Shown here one piece after another: positions 52,215-61,138 of a DNA stretch of 64,000 bases (position 1 is its first letter; every line of letters starts with the position of its first letter). A program made the position numbers and the translations under genes. The DNA is taken from the NCBI GenBank assembly GCA_019358835.1, contig JAHHIH010000001.1:124001-188000 (forward strand), in the 5' to 3' direction. Source of the stretch: Tildeniella torsiva UHER 1998/13D. GTDB taxonomy: Bacteria; Cyanobacteriota; Cyanobacteriia; Phormidesmidales; Phormidesmidaceae. Under the pieces are notes generated by a model. That model saw only the letters and a list, made by a program, of their open reading frames with translations. It was not told where the DNA came from and searched no databases.

Positions 52215-52551
52215 GGGTAGCTCTCCAAAGAATCTCCGGTATCTCGATAGGGTTTTCGAGGATTACGTTTATGGACTTTATCATAAAATTCTCGGATAAA
52301 TTTGAAATTCATTCGAGATCGATATGAACATTTTCTAGATCTCGTCTGCATCTTGTTTTGGAGTGGCTTGCATTCAAGCTGCGAGTACGGTAGGTTTGTT
52401 TCACATCGCGGCAGCTGCCTGGACGGCAGGTTTGGATTTGTGGATGCCGCATGGCGCTTTGACTGGCGCTGATGTAGGTCTGACTGAGTTGGATTGAGCA
52501 CCCCTTGAGGCATGCCCCCTAAGGCGCACCCTAGAGTTTTGGAGATTACCC
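52215..52551. promoter_or_regulatory. 337 bp divergent promoter region sbpA/cysA
   Basis: This region should carry both promoters for the sulfate locus. It contains the inverted repeat CGAGATC (52314-52320) and GATCTCG (52338-52344) with a 17 bp spacer, a possible regulator site. It also has an A/T-rich segment (52275-52310) and CTGCC...GGCAG near 52417-52432. The ribosome-binding site TTGGAG precedes the GTG of cysA. Confidence 0.5.
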
Positions 52552-53583
52552 GTGGGAATTCGAGTCGAAAACGTGTCTAAGCGGTTTGGGGAATTTCAGG
52601 CCCTGGAGCCGATTAACCTCGACATTAAGAGCGGTTCACTGGTGGCGCTGCTGGGGCCGTCTGGGTCGGGCAAGTCCACCCTGCTGCGGGTGATTGCGGG
52701 GCTAGAGCAGCCCGACACCGGCAGAATTTACATCTCGGCCCAAGATGCCACCACCAAGTCGGTGCAGGATCGCCAGGTGGGCTTTGTGTTTCAGCATTAC
52801 GCACTGTTTAAGCACCTGACGGTGCGCAAAAATGTGGCCTTTGCCCTGGAGCTGCAAAAGTGGCCAAAAGATCGCATTAAGAACCGCGTCGATACGCTGC
52901 TCGACTTGGTGCAGCTAAATGGGTTGGGCGATCGCTACCCCTCCCAACTCTCCGGTGGGCAACGCCAGCGGGTGGCTCTGGCACGCGCCCTCGCGATCGA
53001 GCCTCAGGTTCTCTTGTTGGATGAGCCCTTTGGTGCGCTGGACGCCAAGGTGCGCAAAGACCTGCGCGACTGGCTGCGTCACCTCCACGATGAGGTGAAT
53101 GTCACCACCGTCTTTGTCACCCACGACCAGGAGGAGGCGATGGAAATCTCCGATGAGATCGTGGTGATGAGCAATGGTCGAGTTGAGCAGGTGGGGTCGT
53201 CGGCTGAAATCTACGAAAACCCGGCCAGCCCCTTTGTGATGAGTTTCATCGGTGCGGTCAATGTACTGTCGCCCGATAACACCTGGAAGTCGCTTCACCG
53301 CGATGCCCCTACCCATGGGGAGGTGTTTCTGCGGCCCCACGACATTGAGATCTTCACCACCCACTACGATGGCAGTGTGGCGGCCACGGTGAACCACATC
53401 ATTCACCTGGGCTGGACGATTCGCATCGAGCTGACTCTCGACAATGGTCATCCCATTACCGCCCACATCAACCGCGAGCAGTTCCGCGACCTGGGCCTTG
53501 AAACGGGGCAAACGGTGTATCTGCGCGCCAAGCTCATTCGCAGCTTTGCCACTGCGCCGGGCTATGCGCCGTCGGTGGCGTAA
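52552..53583 (+). CDS. cysA: Sulfate ABC transporter ATPase
   Basis: A 343-residue ATPase energising sulfate import. It has Walker [12 protein letters not shown], signature [12 protein letters not shown] and Walker [14 protein letters not shown], then the C-terminal regulatory barrel (about 240-343). [14 protein letters not shown] and FIGAVNVL are CysA-type. It starts with GTG (GGAG 9 nt upstream) and is divergent from sbpA. Followed by a strong terminator. Confidence 0.95.
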   Translation: MGIRVENVSKRFGEFQALEPINLDIKSGSLVALLGPSGSGKSTLLRVIAGLEQPDTGRIYISAQDATTKSVQDRQVGFVFQHYALFKHLTVRKNVAFALELQKWPKDRIKNRVDTLLDLVQLNGLGDRYPSQLSGGQRQRVALARALAIEPQVLLLDEPFGALDAKVRKDLRDWLRHLHDEVNVTTVFVTHDQEEAMEISDEIVVMSNGRVEQVGSSAEIYENPASPFVMSFIGAVNVLSPDNTWKSLHRDAPTHGEVFLRPHDIEIFTTHYDGSVAATVNHIIHLGWTIRIELTLDNGHPITAHINREQFRDLGLETGQTVYLRAKLIRSFATAPGYAPSVA

Positions 53584-53645
53584 CACCGCAAAGACCTTAT
53601 TCAAGCTGGGGTTAAAGCCACGAGGCAGCGAAATTCACTCGTTTG

Positions 53646-53689
53646 GTTGGCAGGTTGAACGGATTAAGCGTTCAACCTGCCAACTTTTT
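53646..53689 (+). terminator. Rho-independent terminator after cysA
   Basis: A perfect 15 bp stem, GTTGGCAGGTTGAAC with GTTCAACCTGCCAAC around a 9 nt loop, is followed by TTTTT. It lies 63 bp after the cysA stop. Confidence 0.95.
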
Positions 53690-53824
53690 AGCGAGCATAT
53701 AGCCTCTGAATCGGCGTTCAGCCCGTTCAGCTCAACGGTTGCGAGCCGGGGAGCCGCAATATAATGTCATAGTGGTTTTGGCGCTTCCAATCCGGGGGCC
53801 AAGACGTAAGCAGGTAGGCAGGCG

Positions 53825-54688
53825 ATGGGGTTAGCAGGTATAGATTTGGGGCTGGCAGTCAGCGGGTTGGCGCAGCTGGCGTCGCCAGGGCCAATAATCT
53901 TTCAGCTGGGGCCATTGGCCATTCGCTGGTACGGGCTGCTGATTGCGATCGCCCTGGCAATTGGCATCACCCTGGCGCAGCGGCTGGCCCAGCGGCGCGG
54001 ACTTGACCCCGAGGCGGTTGCCGACCTCTCGATCTGGTTGGTGCTGGGGGCCTTGCCCGCCGCCCGTCTTTACTACGTCGCCTTTGAGTGGGATCGCTAC
54101 GCCGACAACCCGCTGAGTGCCTTCGCCATCTGGCAAGGGGGAATTGCCATTCACGGGGCGATCTTGGGCGGTATGCTGGCGGCGCTGTTGTTTGCTCGCA
54201 TCAATCGACTGTCGTTTTGGGCACTGGCGGATGTGGTGGCCCCAGCTCTGGTGCTGGGCCAAGCTATTGGTCGCTGGGGCAATTTCTTTAACTCCGAGGC
54301 CTTTGGTGGCCCGACCAACCTGCCCTGGCGGGTTTACATTCCCCCCGCCCAGCGCCCGCCGGGGCTGGGGGCTGTGGAGTACTATCACCCCACCTTTCTC
54401 TACGAATCGCTGTGGAATTTGGGGGTGTTTGCCCTGGTGATGTGGCTGTTTTTTTGGGGGCTACGCCATCCCAATCGGCTGAAGACCGGCACGCTCTTTT
54501 TGGTCTACTTCGCCACCTACAGCCTGGGCCGCTTTTGGATTGAGGGGCTACGCCTCGATAGCCTAATGCTTGGGCCATTGAGAATCGCCCAAGTGGTGAG
54601 CCTGACGGGGATTGTCTTGGGGGTAGCTGGGCTACTGTGGCTGTACGTGGGGCGGCGATCGCTGCCCGATGTGGTCAAAGGCGGCTAA
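53825..54688 (+). CDS. lgt: Prolipoprotein diacylglyceryl transferase
   Basis: Transfers diacylglycerol to the lipobox Cys of prelipoproteins at the membrane. The 287-residue protein has about seven helices. Conserved signatures are [13 protein letters not shown], the block [14 protein letters not shown] with its His, and the Lgt signature [47 protein letters not shown] is also typical. It will act on the lipoproteins encoded in this window (CyanoP, SbpA, the NrtA-like protein). Confidence 0.96.
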   Translation: MGLAGIDLGLAVSGLAQLASPGPIIFQLGPLAIRWYGLLIAIALAIGITLAQRLAQRRGLDPEAVADLSIWLVLGALPAARLYYVAFEWDRYADNPLSAFAIWQGGIAIHGAILGGMLAALLFARINRLSFWALADVVAPALVLGQAIGRWGNFFNSEAFGGPTNLPWRVYIPPAQRPPGLGAVEYYHPTFLYESLWNLGVFALVMWLFFWGLRHPNRLKTGTLFLVYFATYSLGRFWIEGLRLDSLMLGPLRIAQVVSLTGIVLGVAGLLWLYVGRRSLPDVVKGG

Positions 54689-54712
54689 GCCCCGATCGAC
54701 TCCCGGAAAAAA

Positions 54713-54745
54713 CGCCCTGGAATTCTCAACGAGAATTCCAGGGCG
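54713..54745. terminator. Bidirectional terminator between lgt and the repeat-protein gene
   Basis: A perfect 15 bp stem with CGCCCTGGAATTCTC and GAGAATTCCAGGGCG and loop AAC lies between two convergent genes. On the minus strand it is followed by TTTTTTCC, so it ends the minus gene, and it can also close lgt. Confidence 0.92.
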
Positions 54746-54780
54746 CAGTAGGGGAAGTGACGATTGACTATGGCCAGGAA

Positions 54781-55341
54781 CTACTGCGGCGGGGCACTGC
54801 CTTCGGAAGCGCAGTCTCCACCCCCTCGGCCCCTGCCCATGTTGCTGCGCAGAGCCTCCTGCAACTCAGTTTCGCTAACGCCCAGTTCGGCGGCGGCAGC
54901 GGTCAGGTCAGGCCGGGCGGGCGGTTCCGCTGGCAGGCCCAGGGCTTCTTTTAAGGCGGCTTCACTGACGCCTAGCTGCGTGGCGGCGGTGGCCAGTCTT
55001 TGGCCGCGATCGCCGTCTCTGCCGCTGCGCAGGGCCTCCTGTAGCTCAGTTTCGCTCACCCCCAGCTCAGTGGCGGCGGCGGCCAGGTCAGGGCGCGGCG
55101 GCGGTTCGGCAGGCAGCCCTAGAGCTTCTTTCAAAGCGGCTTCACTAACGCCTAGCTCAGCGGCGGCATTGGCCAGCCCTTCACCATGCCCCCGGCCCTC
55201 GGGCCGCTGAGCGGGCTCAGTCGGAGCGGCTTCGGGGGTTGTGGGCTGACTTTGGGTAGTTTGGCTAAAGGCGGCCAGGCTCAGGCCGCCCACCAGGGCC
55301 GCCGCCAGGCCAGCAGTCATGAGGGAACGATGCATTACCAT
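54781..55341 (-). CDS. Exported protein with tandem duplicated helical repeats
   Basis: A 186-residue protein with a signal peptide (MVMHRSLMTAGLAAALVGGLSLAAFSQ), then a Thr/Pro/Gln linker. Two tandem ~60-residue modules follow, each with two copies of a unit LA-x-AA-x-ELGVSE-x-x-L-x-EAL. Copy 1 reads LGVSEAALKEALGLP and copy 2 reads LGVSETELQEALRS. The C-terminus has GRGRGGGDCASEGSAPPQ with a single Cys. It is divergent from an OmpR/HisK pair, a common place for a target or a periplasmic accessory protein. Function unknown. Start could also be 55335. Confidence 0.8.
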   Translation of the reverse strand: MVMHRSLMTAGLAAALVGGLSLAAFSQTTQSQPTTPEAAPTEPAQRPEGRGHGEGLANAAAELGVSEAALKEALGLPAEPPPRPDLAAAATELGVSETELQEALRSGRDGDRGQRLATAATQLGVSEAALKEALGLPAEPPARPDLTAAAAELGVSETELQEALRSNMGRGRGGGDCASEGSAPPQ

Positions 55342-55470
55342 GGATGATTTGCTCCGGTGGTTTAGGTTAACAATTCCTATTAAGCCTGGGCACTGTGGCA
55401 AAACCATGGCCGCCGGATTACAACTTTGTCATTTTTGCGGCCTGCTGGCGGTGCTAGGCTGTGAGCGCCT

Positions 55471-56181
55471 ATGAACGTTTTATTAGTCGAAGACGAGGCC
55501 AAAATTGCCAGTTTTGTGGCCCAGGGGCTGCAAGAACAGGGCTTTGTGGTGGATACCTGCCCCAACGGCACTGAAGGCTATGCCCTGGCCACCGATCGCA
55601 CCTACGATGTGGTACTGCTCGACATCATGGTGCCGGGCATGGATGGGCTGGCCATTCTCAAGGCGCTGCGGGGGGCGGGCTACGCCGTGCCGGTAATTTT
55701 AATCACCGCCCGCAACGAGCTAGACGATCGCCTGGCCGGGCTGAATCTGGGGGCCGACGACTACATCGCCAAGCCCTTCTATGTCGAAGAACTGGTGGCC
55801 CGCATGCACGCGGTGGTGCGGCGCAGCGGCGGCGAACGGCAGAACTTTTTGGCCGCTGGCCCCCTACGCCTCGATCGCATCACCCGCGAAGTCACCTGCG
55901 GCGGGCAGCAGGTTGAGCTGACGGCGCGGGAGTTTAACCTGCTGGAATATCTGATGCGATCGCCCGGTCGAGTGCTGACCCGCACCCAAATTTTGGAGCA
56001 TGTCTGGGGTTACGACTTCAACCCCAGCACCAACGTCGTCGATGTGGCGATTCAGCGACTGCGCAAAAAGCTCGACCCCCTAGACGCCGCCCAGTGGATT
56101 GAGAGCGTGCGCGGGGTGGGCTACCGCTTTCGCCCCCCAGAAGAAAGCGCCCAGGAACGTCTCCGAGGGGAAAGCTTGTGA
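55471..56181 (+). CDS. OmpR-family response regulator
   Basis: A 236-residue DNA-binding regulator with receiver domain (acidic pocket VEDEAK, phosphoacceptor Asp51 in LLDIMVPGMDG, Lys in DDYIAKPF) and C-terminal winged helix (about 130-230, ending VVDVAIQRLRKKLD...VRGVGYRF). The stop overlaps the kinase start as GTGA. The pair resembles RppA/RppB-type systems. The neighbour on the other strand, 130 bp away, encodes a secreted repeat protein that is a plausible target. Confidence 0.92.
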   Translation: MNVLLVEDEAKIASFVAQGLQEQGFVVDTCPNGTEGYALATDRTYDVVLLDIMVPGMDGLAILKALRGAGYAVPVILITARNELDDRLAGLNLGADDYIAKPFYVEELVARMHAVVRRSGGERQNFLAAGPLRLDRITREVTCGGQQVELTAREFNLLEYLMRSPGRVLTRTQILEHVWGYDFNPSTNVVDVAIQRLRKKLDPLDAAQWIESVRGVGYRFRPPEESAQERLRGESL

Positions 56182-57605
56182 CGCGATCGCCGCTGCCCCG
56201 ACTTTCCCTACGGCTGCGGCTGGCGCTATGGTCTGCGGCTTTAGCTGGGGGGGCGCTGCTGGGGTTTGCCCTGCTGTCGAGCTGGCTGATCTACCAGGCC
56301 AAACTCGACAGCCTCGATGCCCGGTTAGAGCGCACTGCTCCACTGGGTCGTCCCGGCGATCGCGGTGAACGGCCCGATCGCCCCGCCATACCCCCCAATC
56401 CAGAATCAGCCCTGGCCCAAGACCTGGGCCTGCCCGCCGATGCGGAAGTAGGGCTGTTGCTGGTGGGCCGCACGGGGGAGGTGGTTTACCAGTCGCCCCA
56501 GTGGCCCAGCGCGATCGCCCAAATTTCCCCTGTGCCTGACCCAACCCAGGGGCGGCGGAGGTCGCGTCGATTGATGACGGTGCGCACGCCTAGCGGGCCT
56601 TGGCGAGTGGTGGTGCGGGCTACGCCTGTGGGTCAGCTGGCGATCGCAGCCAACCTCAATGCCCTCCGCCAGGAGATGACGACCCTGCGACGCATCTACG
56701 CCCTGACCATTCCCGGCCTGCTGCTGGTGATTGGGGGCGGAGCCTGGGCGATCGCCGGTCAGGCTCTGCGGCCCGTGCGCCAGCTCAGCCAGAGCGTTAA
56801 CCAGGTGACGGCCCAGGGGCTGCACCAGCGGGTGCCCGCCGACCCCGACCCCGAGTTTGCGCCCTTAATCAACGCCTTCAACGCCATGCTAGAGCGGCTT
56901 GAACGCAGCTTTCAGCAGGCCTCCCGATTCAGCGGCGACGCCGCCCACGAGCTGAAGACGCCCCTCACCATTCTTCAGGGTGAGCTAGAGCGGGCCATTC
57001 AGCAGGTCGAAACCGGCTCAGCAGCCCAGCAAACCCTCAGCCAATTGCTCGACCAGGTGCGCCACCTGAGCGGCATTGTGCGCAAACTGCTGCTGCTGTC
57101 GCTGGCCGATGCCGGGCAGATGAGCATTCAGCGCCAGCCGGTTGATTTCAGCACTTTAGTGCAAGATCAGCTGGAGGATCTCTCGCTGCTGGCCCCCGAT
57201 CTGGAGGTGACCGCTGAGATTGAGCCGGGGCTAGAGGTAATGGGCGATCGCGATCTGCTGGCCCAGCTGATTCAAAACCTGATCACCAACGCGGCCAAAT
57301 ACAACCTGCCCCAGGGCTGGGTACAAATCCAAGCCCGCCGCGCTCAATCCCAGGTGCAGCTCACATTGACCAACGCCACCACACCCCTTACCCCTGTCGA
57401 GGCCAGCCGCCTGTTCGAGCGCTTTTATCGCGGTGAGCCTGCCCGCGATCGCCAAACCGAAGGGCTGGGCTTGGGCCTTAGTCTTGCCCGCGAGATCGCC
57501 CGCGCCCACGGCGGCGATCTGGTGCTGACCCCCAGCCCCGTTGGTGAGGCCCGGTTTGATCTGCACCTGCCCGATACCAAGTCCGTTGCCAAGCTTAAAA
57601 ACTAG
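56178..57605 (+). CDS. Membrane sensor histidine kinase
   Basis: A 475-residue kinase starting with GTG at 56178. It has two membrane helices (about 15-33 and 173-192) flanking a ~140-residue periplasmic sensor with no Cys pair, then HAMP (196-248), HisKA (SGDAAHELKTPLTILQGEL with the phospho-His), and HATPase_c (NLITNAAKYN, and GLGLGLSLAREIARAHGG). Coupled to the response regulator before it. The signal is unknown. Confidence 0.92.
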   Translation: MTRSPLPRLSLRLRLALWSAALAGGALLGFALLSSWLIYQAKLDSLDARLERTAPLGRPGDRGERPDRPAIPPNPESALAQDLGLPADAEVGLLLVGRTGEVVYQSPQWPSAIAQISPVPDPTQGRRRSRRLMTVRTPSGPWRVVVRATPVGQLAIAANLNALRQEMTTLRRIYALTIPGLLLVIGGGAWAIAGQALRPVRQLSQSVNQVTAQGLHQRVPADPDPEFAPLINAFNAMLERLERSFQQASRFSGDAAHELKTPLTILQGELERAIQQVETGSAAQQTLSQLLDQVRHLSGIVRKLLLLSLADAGQMSIQRQPVDFSTLVQDQLEDLSLLAPDLEVTAEIEPGLEVMGDRDLLAQLIQNLITNAAKYNLPQGWVQIQARRAQSQVQLTLTNATTPLTPVEASRLFERFYRGEPARDRQTEGLGLGLSLAREIARAHGGDLVLTPSPVGEARFDLHLPDTKSVAKLKN

Positions 57606-57883
57606 GGCTCCGGTAAGTTGAGTGAAACGCAATGCAACCCAACATTGATGGGCCTGCCTGGGTTCTGCCAGCGCTCCATCCAGCCCACAAAGCTGCAAGT
57701 CTAGGTCTAGCCAAGGTGAGTGGTAGTCTTGCCCTAAGGGAAGAGAAATATTAGAGTTGTGTAAACAACTGTTAACAAAGGTATAGACTAAATTAAGGAA
57801 AATACTCCACTATTGGCTTTACCTTGGGCCAGCGGTGGGCCGCCTTCGTCGTTGTCAGTTCCATGTTTTTACGGCAAGTCAGT

Positions 57884-58675
57884 ATGAGACACGCGCTAAA
57901 CATTTTGGTCATCTGTGTAGTAAGCCTCTGCGCCTGGCTGCCGATGGCACCGGCTCTGGCCTACGACAACCCCGAACTCCTGCCCGACACCCAAACCGCC
58001 ATTATCGACCTGGCCAAGTCGCTCAGCGCCCGCCAAGAAGAGAGCCTCGACTCTAAGCTCAACGACTTTGAAGCCGAAACCGGCTGGAAGCTGCGGGTGC
58101 TGACCCAGTACGACCAAACCCCAGGCCGCGCCGTCAAAGACTTTTGGGGCCTCGACGATCGCAGCATTATGTTAGTGGCCGACCCTCGCGGGGGCAATCT
58201 ACTCAACTTTAGCGTGGGTGATGCCGTCTACGATCTGCTGCCCCGCACCTTCTGGATTGAGCTGCAAACCCGCTACGGCAACCAGTTCTTTGTGCGCGAA
58301 AACGGCGAGGACAACTCCATTCTCAGCGCCCTCGAGTCGATTCAGGGCTGCCTGCTCCAGGGGGGCTGCAACGTAGTGCCCGGTCTGCCCCAAGAGCAGT
58401 GGGTGCTGACGCTGATTACCTCCATCGTCGGCGGCGTGATCTGCGGGTTCGCGGCCCATCCCCGCAAGCCGGGACAGATTTTTGCCTGGCAATGGGTGCT
58501 GATTTTTTCGCCGCTGTGGGGGATTCTGTTCTTTGCCTTTGGCATCGGCCCAGTGGTGACCCGCACCAGCGACTGGCTACCTCTGACGCGCAACATCGCA
58601 GGCTTTCTAATTGGTGCGTTGGTGGCCTTCCTCACACCCATCCTCGGCAATCAGCCCTCCAATTCTGAGACCTAA
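57884..58675 (+). CDS. TPM-domain (Psb32-like) membrane protein
   Basis: A 263-residue protein with an N-terminal signal (MRHALNILVICVVSLCAWLPMAPALAYDN), a lumenal TPM domain (NPELLPDTQTAIIDLAKSLSARQEESLDSKL, then WKLRVLTQYDQTPGRAVKDFWGLDDRSIMLVADP), and C-terminal helices. Psb32 is involved in photosystem II protection and repair. Two Cys in GCLLQGGC could form a disulfide. Start at ATG 57884 is chosen because it gives a clean signal peptide; upstream starts at 57824 and 57863 also exist. Confidence 0.86.
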   Translation: MRHALNILVICVVSLCAWLPMAPALAYDNPELLPDTQTAIIDLAKSLSARQEESLDSKLNDFEAETGWKLRVLTQYDQTPGRAVKDFWGLDDRSIMLVADPRGGNLLNFSVGDAVYDLLPRTFWIELQTRYGNQFFVRENGEDNSILSALESIQGCLLQGGCNVVPGLPQEQWVLTLITSIVGGVICGFAAHPRKPGQIFAWQWVLIFSPLWGILFFAFGIGPVVTRTSDWLPLTRNIAGFLIGALVAFLTPILGNQPSNSET

Positions 58676-58702
58676 AGCGGGCGGCTTAACCCGCCGGTCT
58701 GT

Positions 58703-58742
58703 GCAAAGTGGGCATTGTTCTGAGGAATGATGCCCACTTTGC
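58703..58742. terminator. 13 bp perfect hairpin between convergent genes
   Basis: GCAAAGTGGGCAT pairs with ATGCCCACTTTGC around a 14 nt loop, between the Psb32-like gene and the convergent hybrid kinase. It ends both transcripts. A smaller GCGGG...CCCGC hairpin precedes it at about 58678-58694. Confidence 0.82.
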
Positions 58743-58747
58743 CTGAA

Positions 58748-60946
58748 TTACACCGGCTGGGCTGCCATGACGGCATTGACCGTTGACAGCAGCAGTCGGG
58801 GGTCAATGGGTTTGCTAACGCAGTCGTTGGCCCCAGCCTTAAAGGCCTGGGCCATCTGGGCCGGATTGTCTAGATCGACTAGAGCCAGTATTTTTGGCCC
58901 CGACGCGCCTGTCCCCTGGCGGAGCGTGGCAATGATGTCGCGGCCATCGGCGCTGGCGAGGCTGAGGCTGGTGATCATGGCGGCGGGCTGAAGCAGTTCC
59001 ACCTGGTCGAGCACCCGCGAACCGTCCACAATCCAGATCACCTGGTAGCCAGCGGCGGTGAGCATGTCGCAGATGACGCTGGCGGTTTCTTCGTTGTCTT
59101 CAACCAGCACAATGCGCCCGACAATGGGTTCGGCGGTTACAGACTGCTCTGGCTCTGGAGGGTTGGTCAGCCGCTGCAGCGGAATTCTGACCGTAAAGAC
59201 GGAGCCCTTGCCAACCTCTGAACTCACCTTAATCGAGCCGCCGTGGAGCTCGACCAGCTGCTTGGTGAGGGCTAGCCCCAGTCCGGTGCCGGGGTGCTCA
59301 CGCTGAAGCACGTTTTCCAGCTGCTGAAATTTTCCAAACAGCAGAGACTGGGCGGCGGCGGAAATGCCAATGCCGGTGTCTTTAATTTGAAAGACGGCGT
59401 CATTTTGCTCGCGCCGCACGTGCAGAACGACCTTGCCGCCAGCATCGGTAAACTTGACAGCGTTGCTGAGTAGATTGGCGAGAATTTGCCGCACCCGCCG
59501 GGGGTCGGCCACAAAGGTGTCTTGGCCGTTGGGCAGCTTGAGGTCGAGGGCGATGTCGATATCGTTTTGGGTCGCCTCGTTGCGAAAGGCATCGACGCTC
59601 TGGCGACAGAGGGAGGTGAGGGAAAACTGCCGCACGTCTAGAACAGTGCGCCCAGCCTCAATTTTTGACACGTCAAGAATGTCGTTGATGACCCGCAGCA
59701 GCTGCTCGCCGCTGGTCTGAATGGTGGAGAGGTAGTCGCGCTGACGGGGGGTAAGATCGCCCAACGACCAGCGCAGCAGGGTGGCCGACATGCCAATGAT
59801 GTAGGTGAGGGGGGTGCGCAGCTCGTGGCTCATGGTGGCCAGAAACTCGGTTTTGGCGCGGTTTGCGGCTTCGGCAGCCACCAGGGCATCCCTTAAGTCT
59901 TGGGTACGTTCGACCACGCAAACTTCGAGGTTTTGGGTCTGCTGCTGAAGCTGGTGGTAGAGCTGGGCCTGGTTGATGGCGATCGCCAGGTGTTCGGCAA
60001 TGTGCTGCAAAAACTCGGTTTCCCAGGGCTGCCACTGGCGCAGGTCGTCGCACTGGTGCACAATCAGCAGTCCCCACAGCGTTTGCCCCACCAGAATGGG
60101 GGCCACGGCCTTAGACTTCACCTGCATCTGCTTTAGAAAGGTTGCCATGCAGGGGGCTTGGGGGTAGGCTTGGGCCACATCGTCGATGACGAGGGGACGA
60201 CCGTGGCGGTAGCGGCGCTCCTGATGGGGGTAGTCGGGGTGGTCGTGAAAGCAGAGGTCTTCGGTGTAGTTGAGCACCGAGGCGAGGCGATCGCTCGATC
60301 GCGCCTCGTAGGTGATGTAACCCCTGGTGCCCGCCCCCTTAGCTTGACTTGGGGCAGCGCTATCCATCGACTTTGTTGGGACGCTCACGGCTGGGTCAAA
60401 TTGGTAGATCAGCAGCCGGTCGGCCTGGAGAAACTGGCGAACCTCGGCCACGGTGGTCTCTAAGATTTCGTCCAGCTCCAGGCTGCCCTGAATTTTAGCG
60501 ATCACCTGGTTCAGCAGCAGGCGACGCTCTTGCTGCCGGTCGATGACCGTTTGGGCCGGTACCTCGGCGTTAGCATCGGTGTAGGCCTGGAGCCAGGCCA
60601 GCATAAACTGGCTGAGGGCATTCAAACTGGTGGGGGCCAGAGTTGGAACCAGATCCCGCTGGCTCAAAAAGGCCTCAACGGCTGCGGCCTCGGCAACTAG
60701 GCTGACCAAGGTGCGATCACCCTCCTGAGGGTGCGCGGTCACCAAAACCGAAAGCTCTGGCCCCAGCAGGCACCAAAAACTACTGCCGTCAGCGGTGTCG
60801 GCAGACAGGTTGTCTTCGGTGAGCAGAGTCAGCTGGTGCCGCTGGCCGTACTGACGCAAAAATTGCCCTAGCAAAACCAGAGCCGCCTTGGGCATGACCT
60901 GCTCAGTGCCAAGGTTTTTAGGGCCACGGTCTATAAAGTCAGACAT
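58748..60946 (-). CDS. GAF-hybrid histidine kinase with degenerate receiver
   Basis: A 732-residue cytoplasmic kinase. After an N-terminal region (about 1-145), a GAF domain follows (ILETTVAEVRQFLQADRLLIYQFD, and PQAPCMATFLKQMQVKSKAVAPILV), then HisKA with MSHELRTPLTYIIG, and HATPase_c with LSNAVKFTD, DTGIGI and GTGLGLALTKQL. The C-terminal receiver has VLVEDNEE and VSKPIDP but Ser at the phosphorylatable position (AAMITSLSLASADG). The GAF lacks a clear bilin Cys by eye, though it carries CMATFLKQ. The receiver cannot be phosphorylated in the usual way. Confidence 0.88.
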   Translation of the reverse strand: MSDFIDRGPKNLGTEQVMPKAALVLLGQFLRQYGQRHQLTLLTEDNLSADTADGSSFWCLLGPELSVLVTAHPQEGDRTLVSLVAEAAAVEAFLSQRDLVPTLAPTSLNALSQFMLAWLQAYTDANAEVPAQTVIDRQQERRLLLNQVIAKIQGSLELDEILETTVAEVRQFLQADRLLIYQFDPAVSVPTKSMDSAAPSQAKGAGTRGYITYEARSSDRLASVLNYTEDLCFHDHPDYPHQERRYRHGRPLVIDDVAQAYPQAPCMATFLKQMQVKSKAVAPILVGQTLWGLLIVHQCDDLRQWQPWETEFLQHIAEHLAIAINQAQLYHQLQQQTQNLEVCVVERTQDLRDALVAAEAANRAKTEFLATMSHELRTPLTYIIGMSATLLRWSLGDLTPRQRDYLSTIQTSGEQLLRVINDILDVSKIEAGRTVLDVRQFSLTSLCRQSVDAFRNEATQNDIDIALDLKLPNGQDTFVADPRRVRQILANLLSNAVKFTDAGGKVVLHVRREQNDAVFQIKDTGIGISAAAQSLLFGKFQQLENVLQREHPGTGLGLALTKQLVELHGGSIKVSSEVGKGSVFTVRIPLQRLTNPPEPEQSVTAEPIVGRIVLVEDNEETASVICDMLTAAGYQVIWIVDGSRVLDQVELLQPAAMITSLSLASADGRDIIATLRQGTGASGPKILALVDLDNPAQMAQAFKAGANDCVSKPIDPRLLLSTVNAVMAAQPV

Positions 60947-61138
60947 CTCTACATTCTGAGGCCGAGGGCGCCCACTGCGGTGGTTTAAAACGGGGCATTG
61001 CCAAAGAAAGCCTTAAGGTTTGAAGCGTCGCCATGCTAGGGAGTCCCCATGGTAGCTTTCGTTTTGGGCCTACCCTGACTTACGCTAGAGTTCCTTCAGA
61101 TTTGATGTTTGTCCTAATTGTTGCCCTAGGGATTGCCC

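Noticed and set aside
60950-61138. Possible cobalamin riboswitch before cobN
   Set aside because: The stretch GCGCCCACTGCGG resembles a B12-box fragment, but the full box and the paired elements are not visible.
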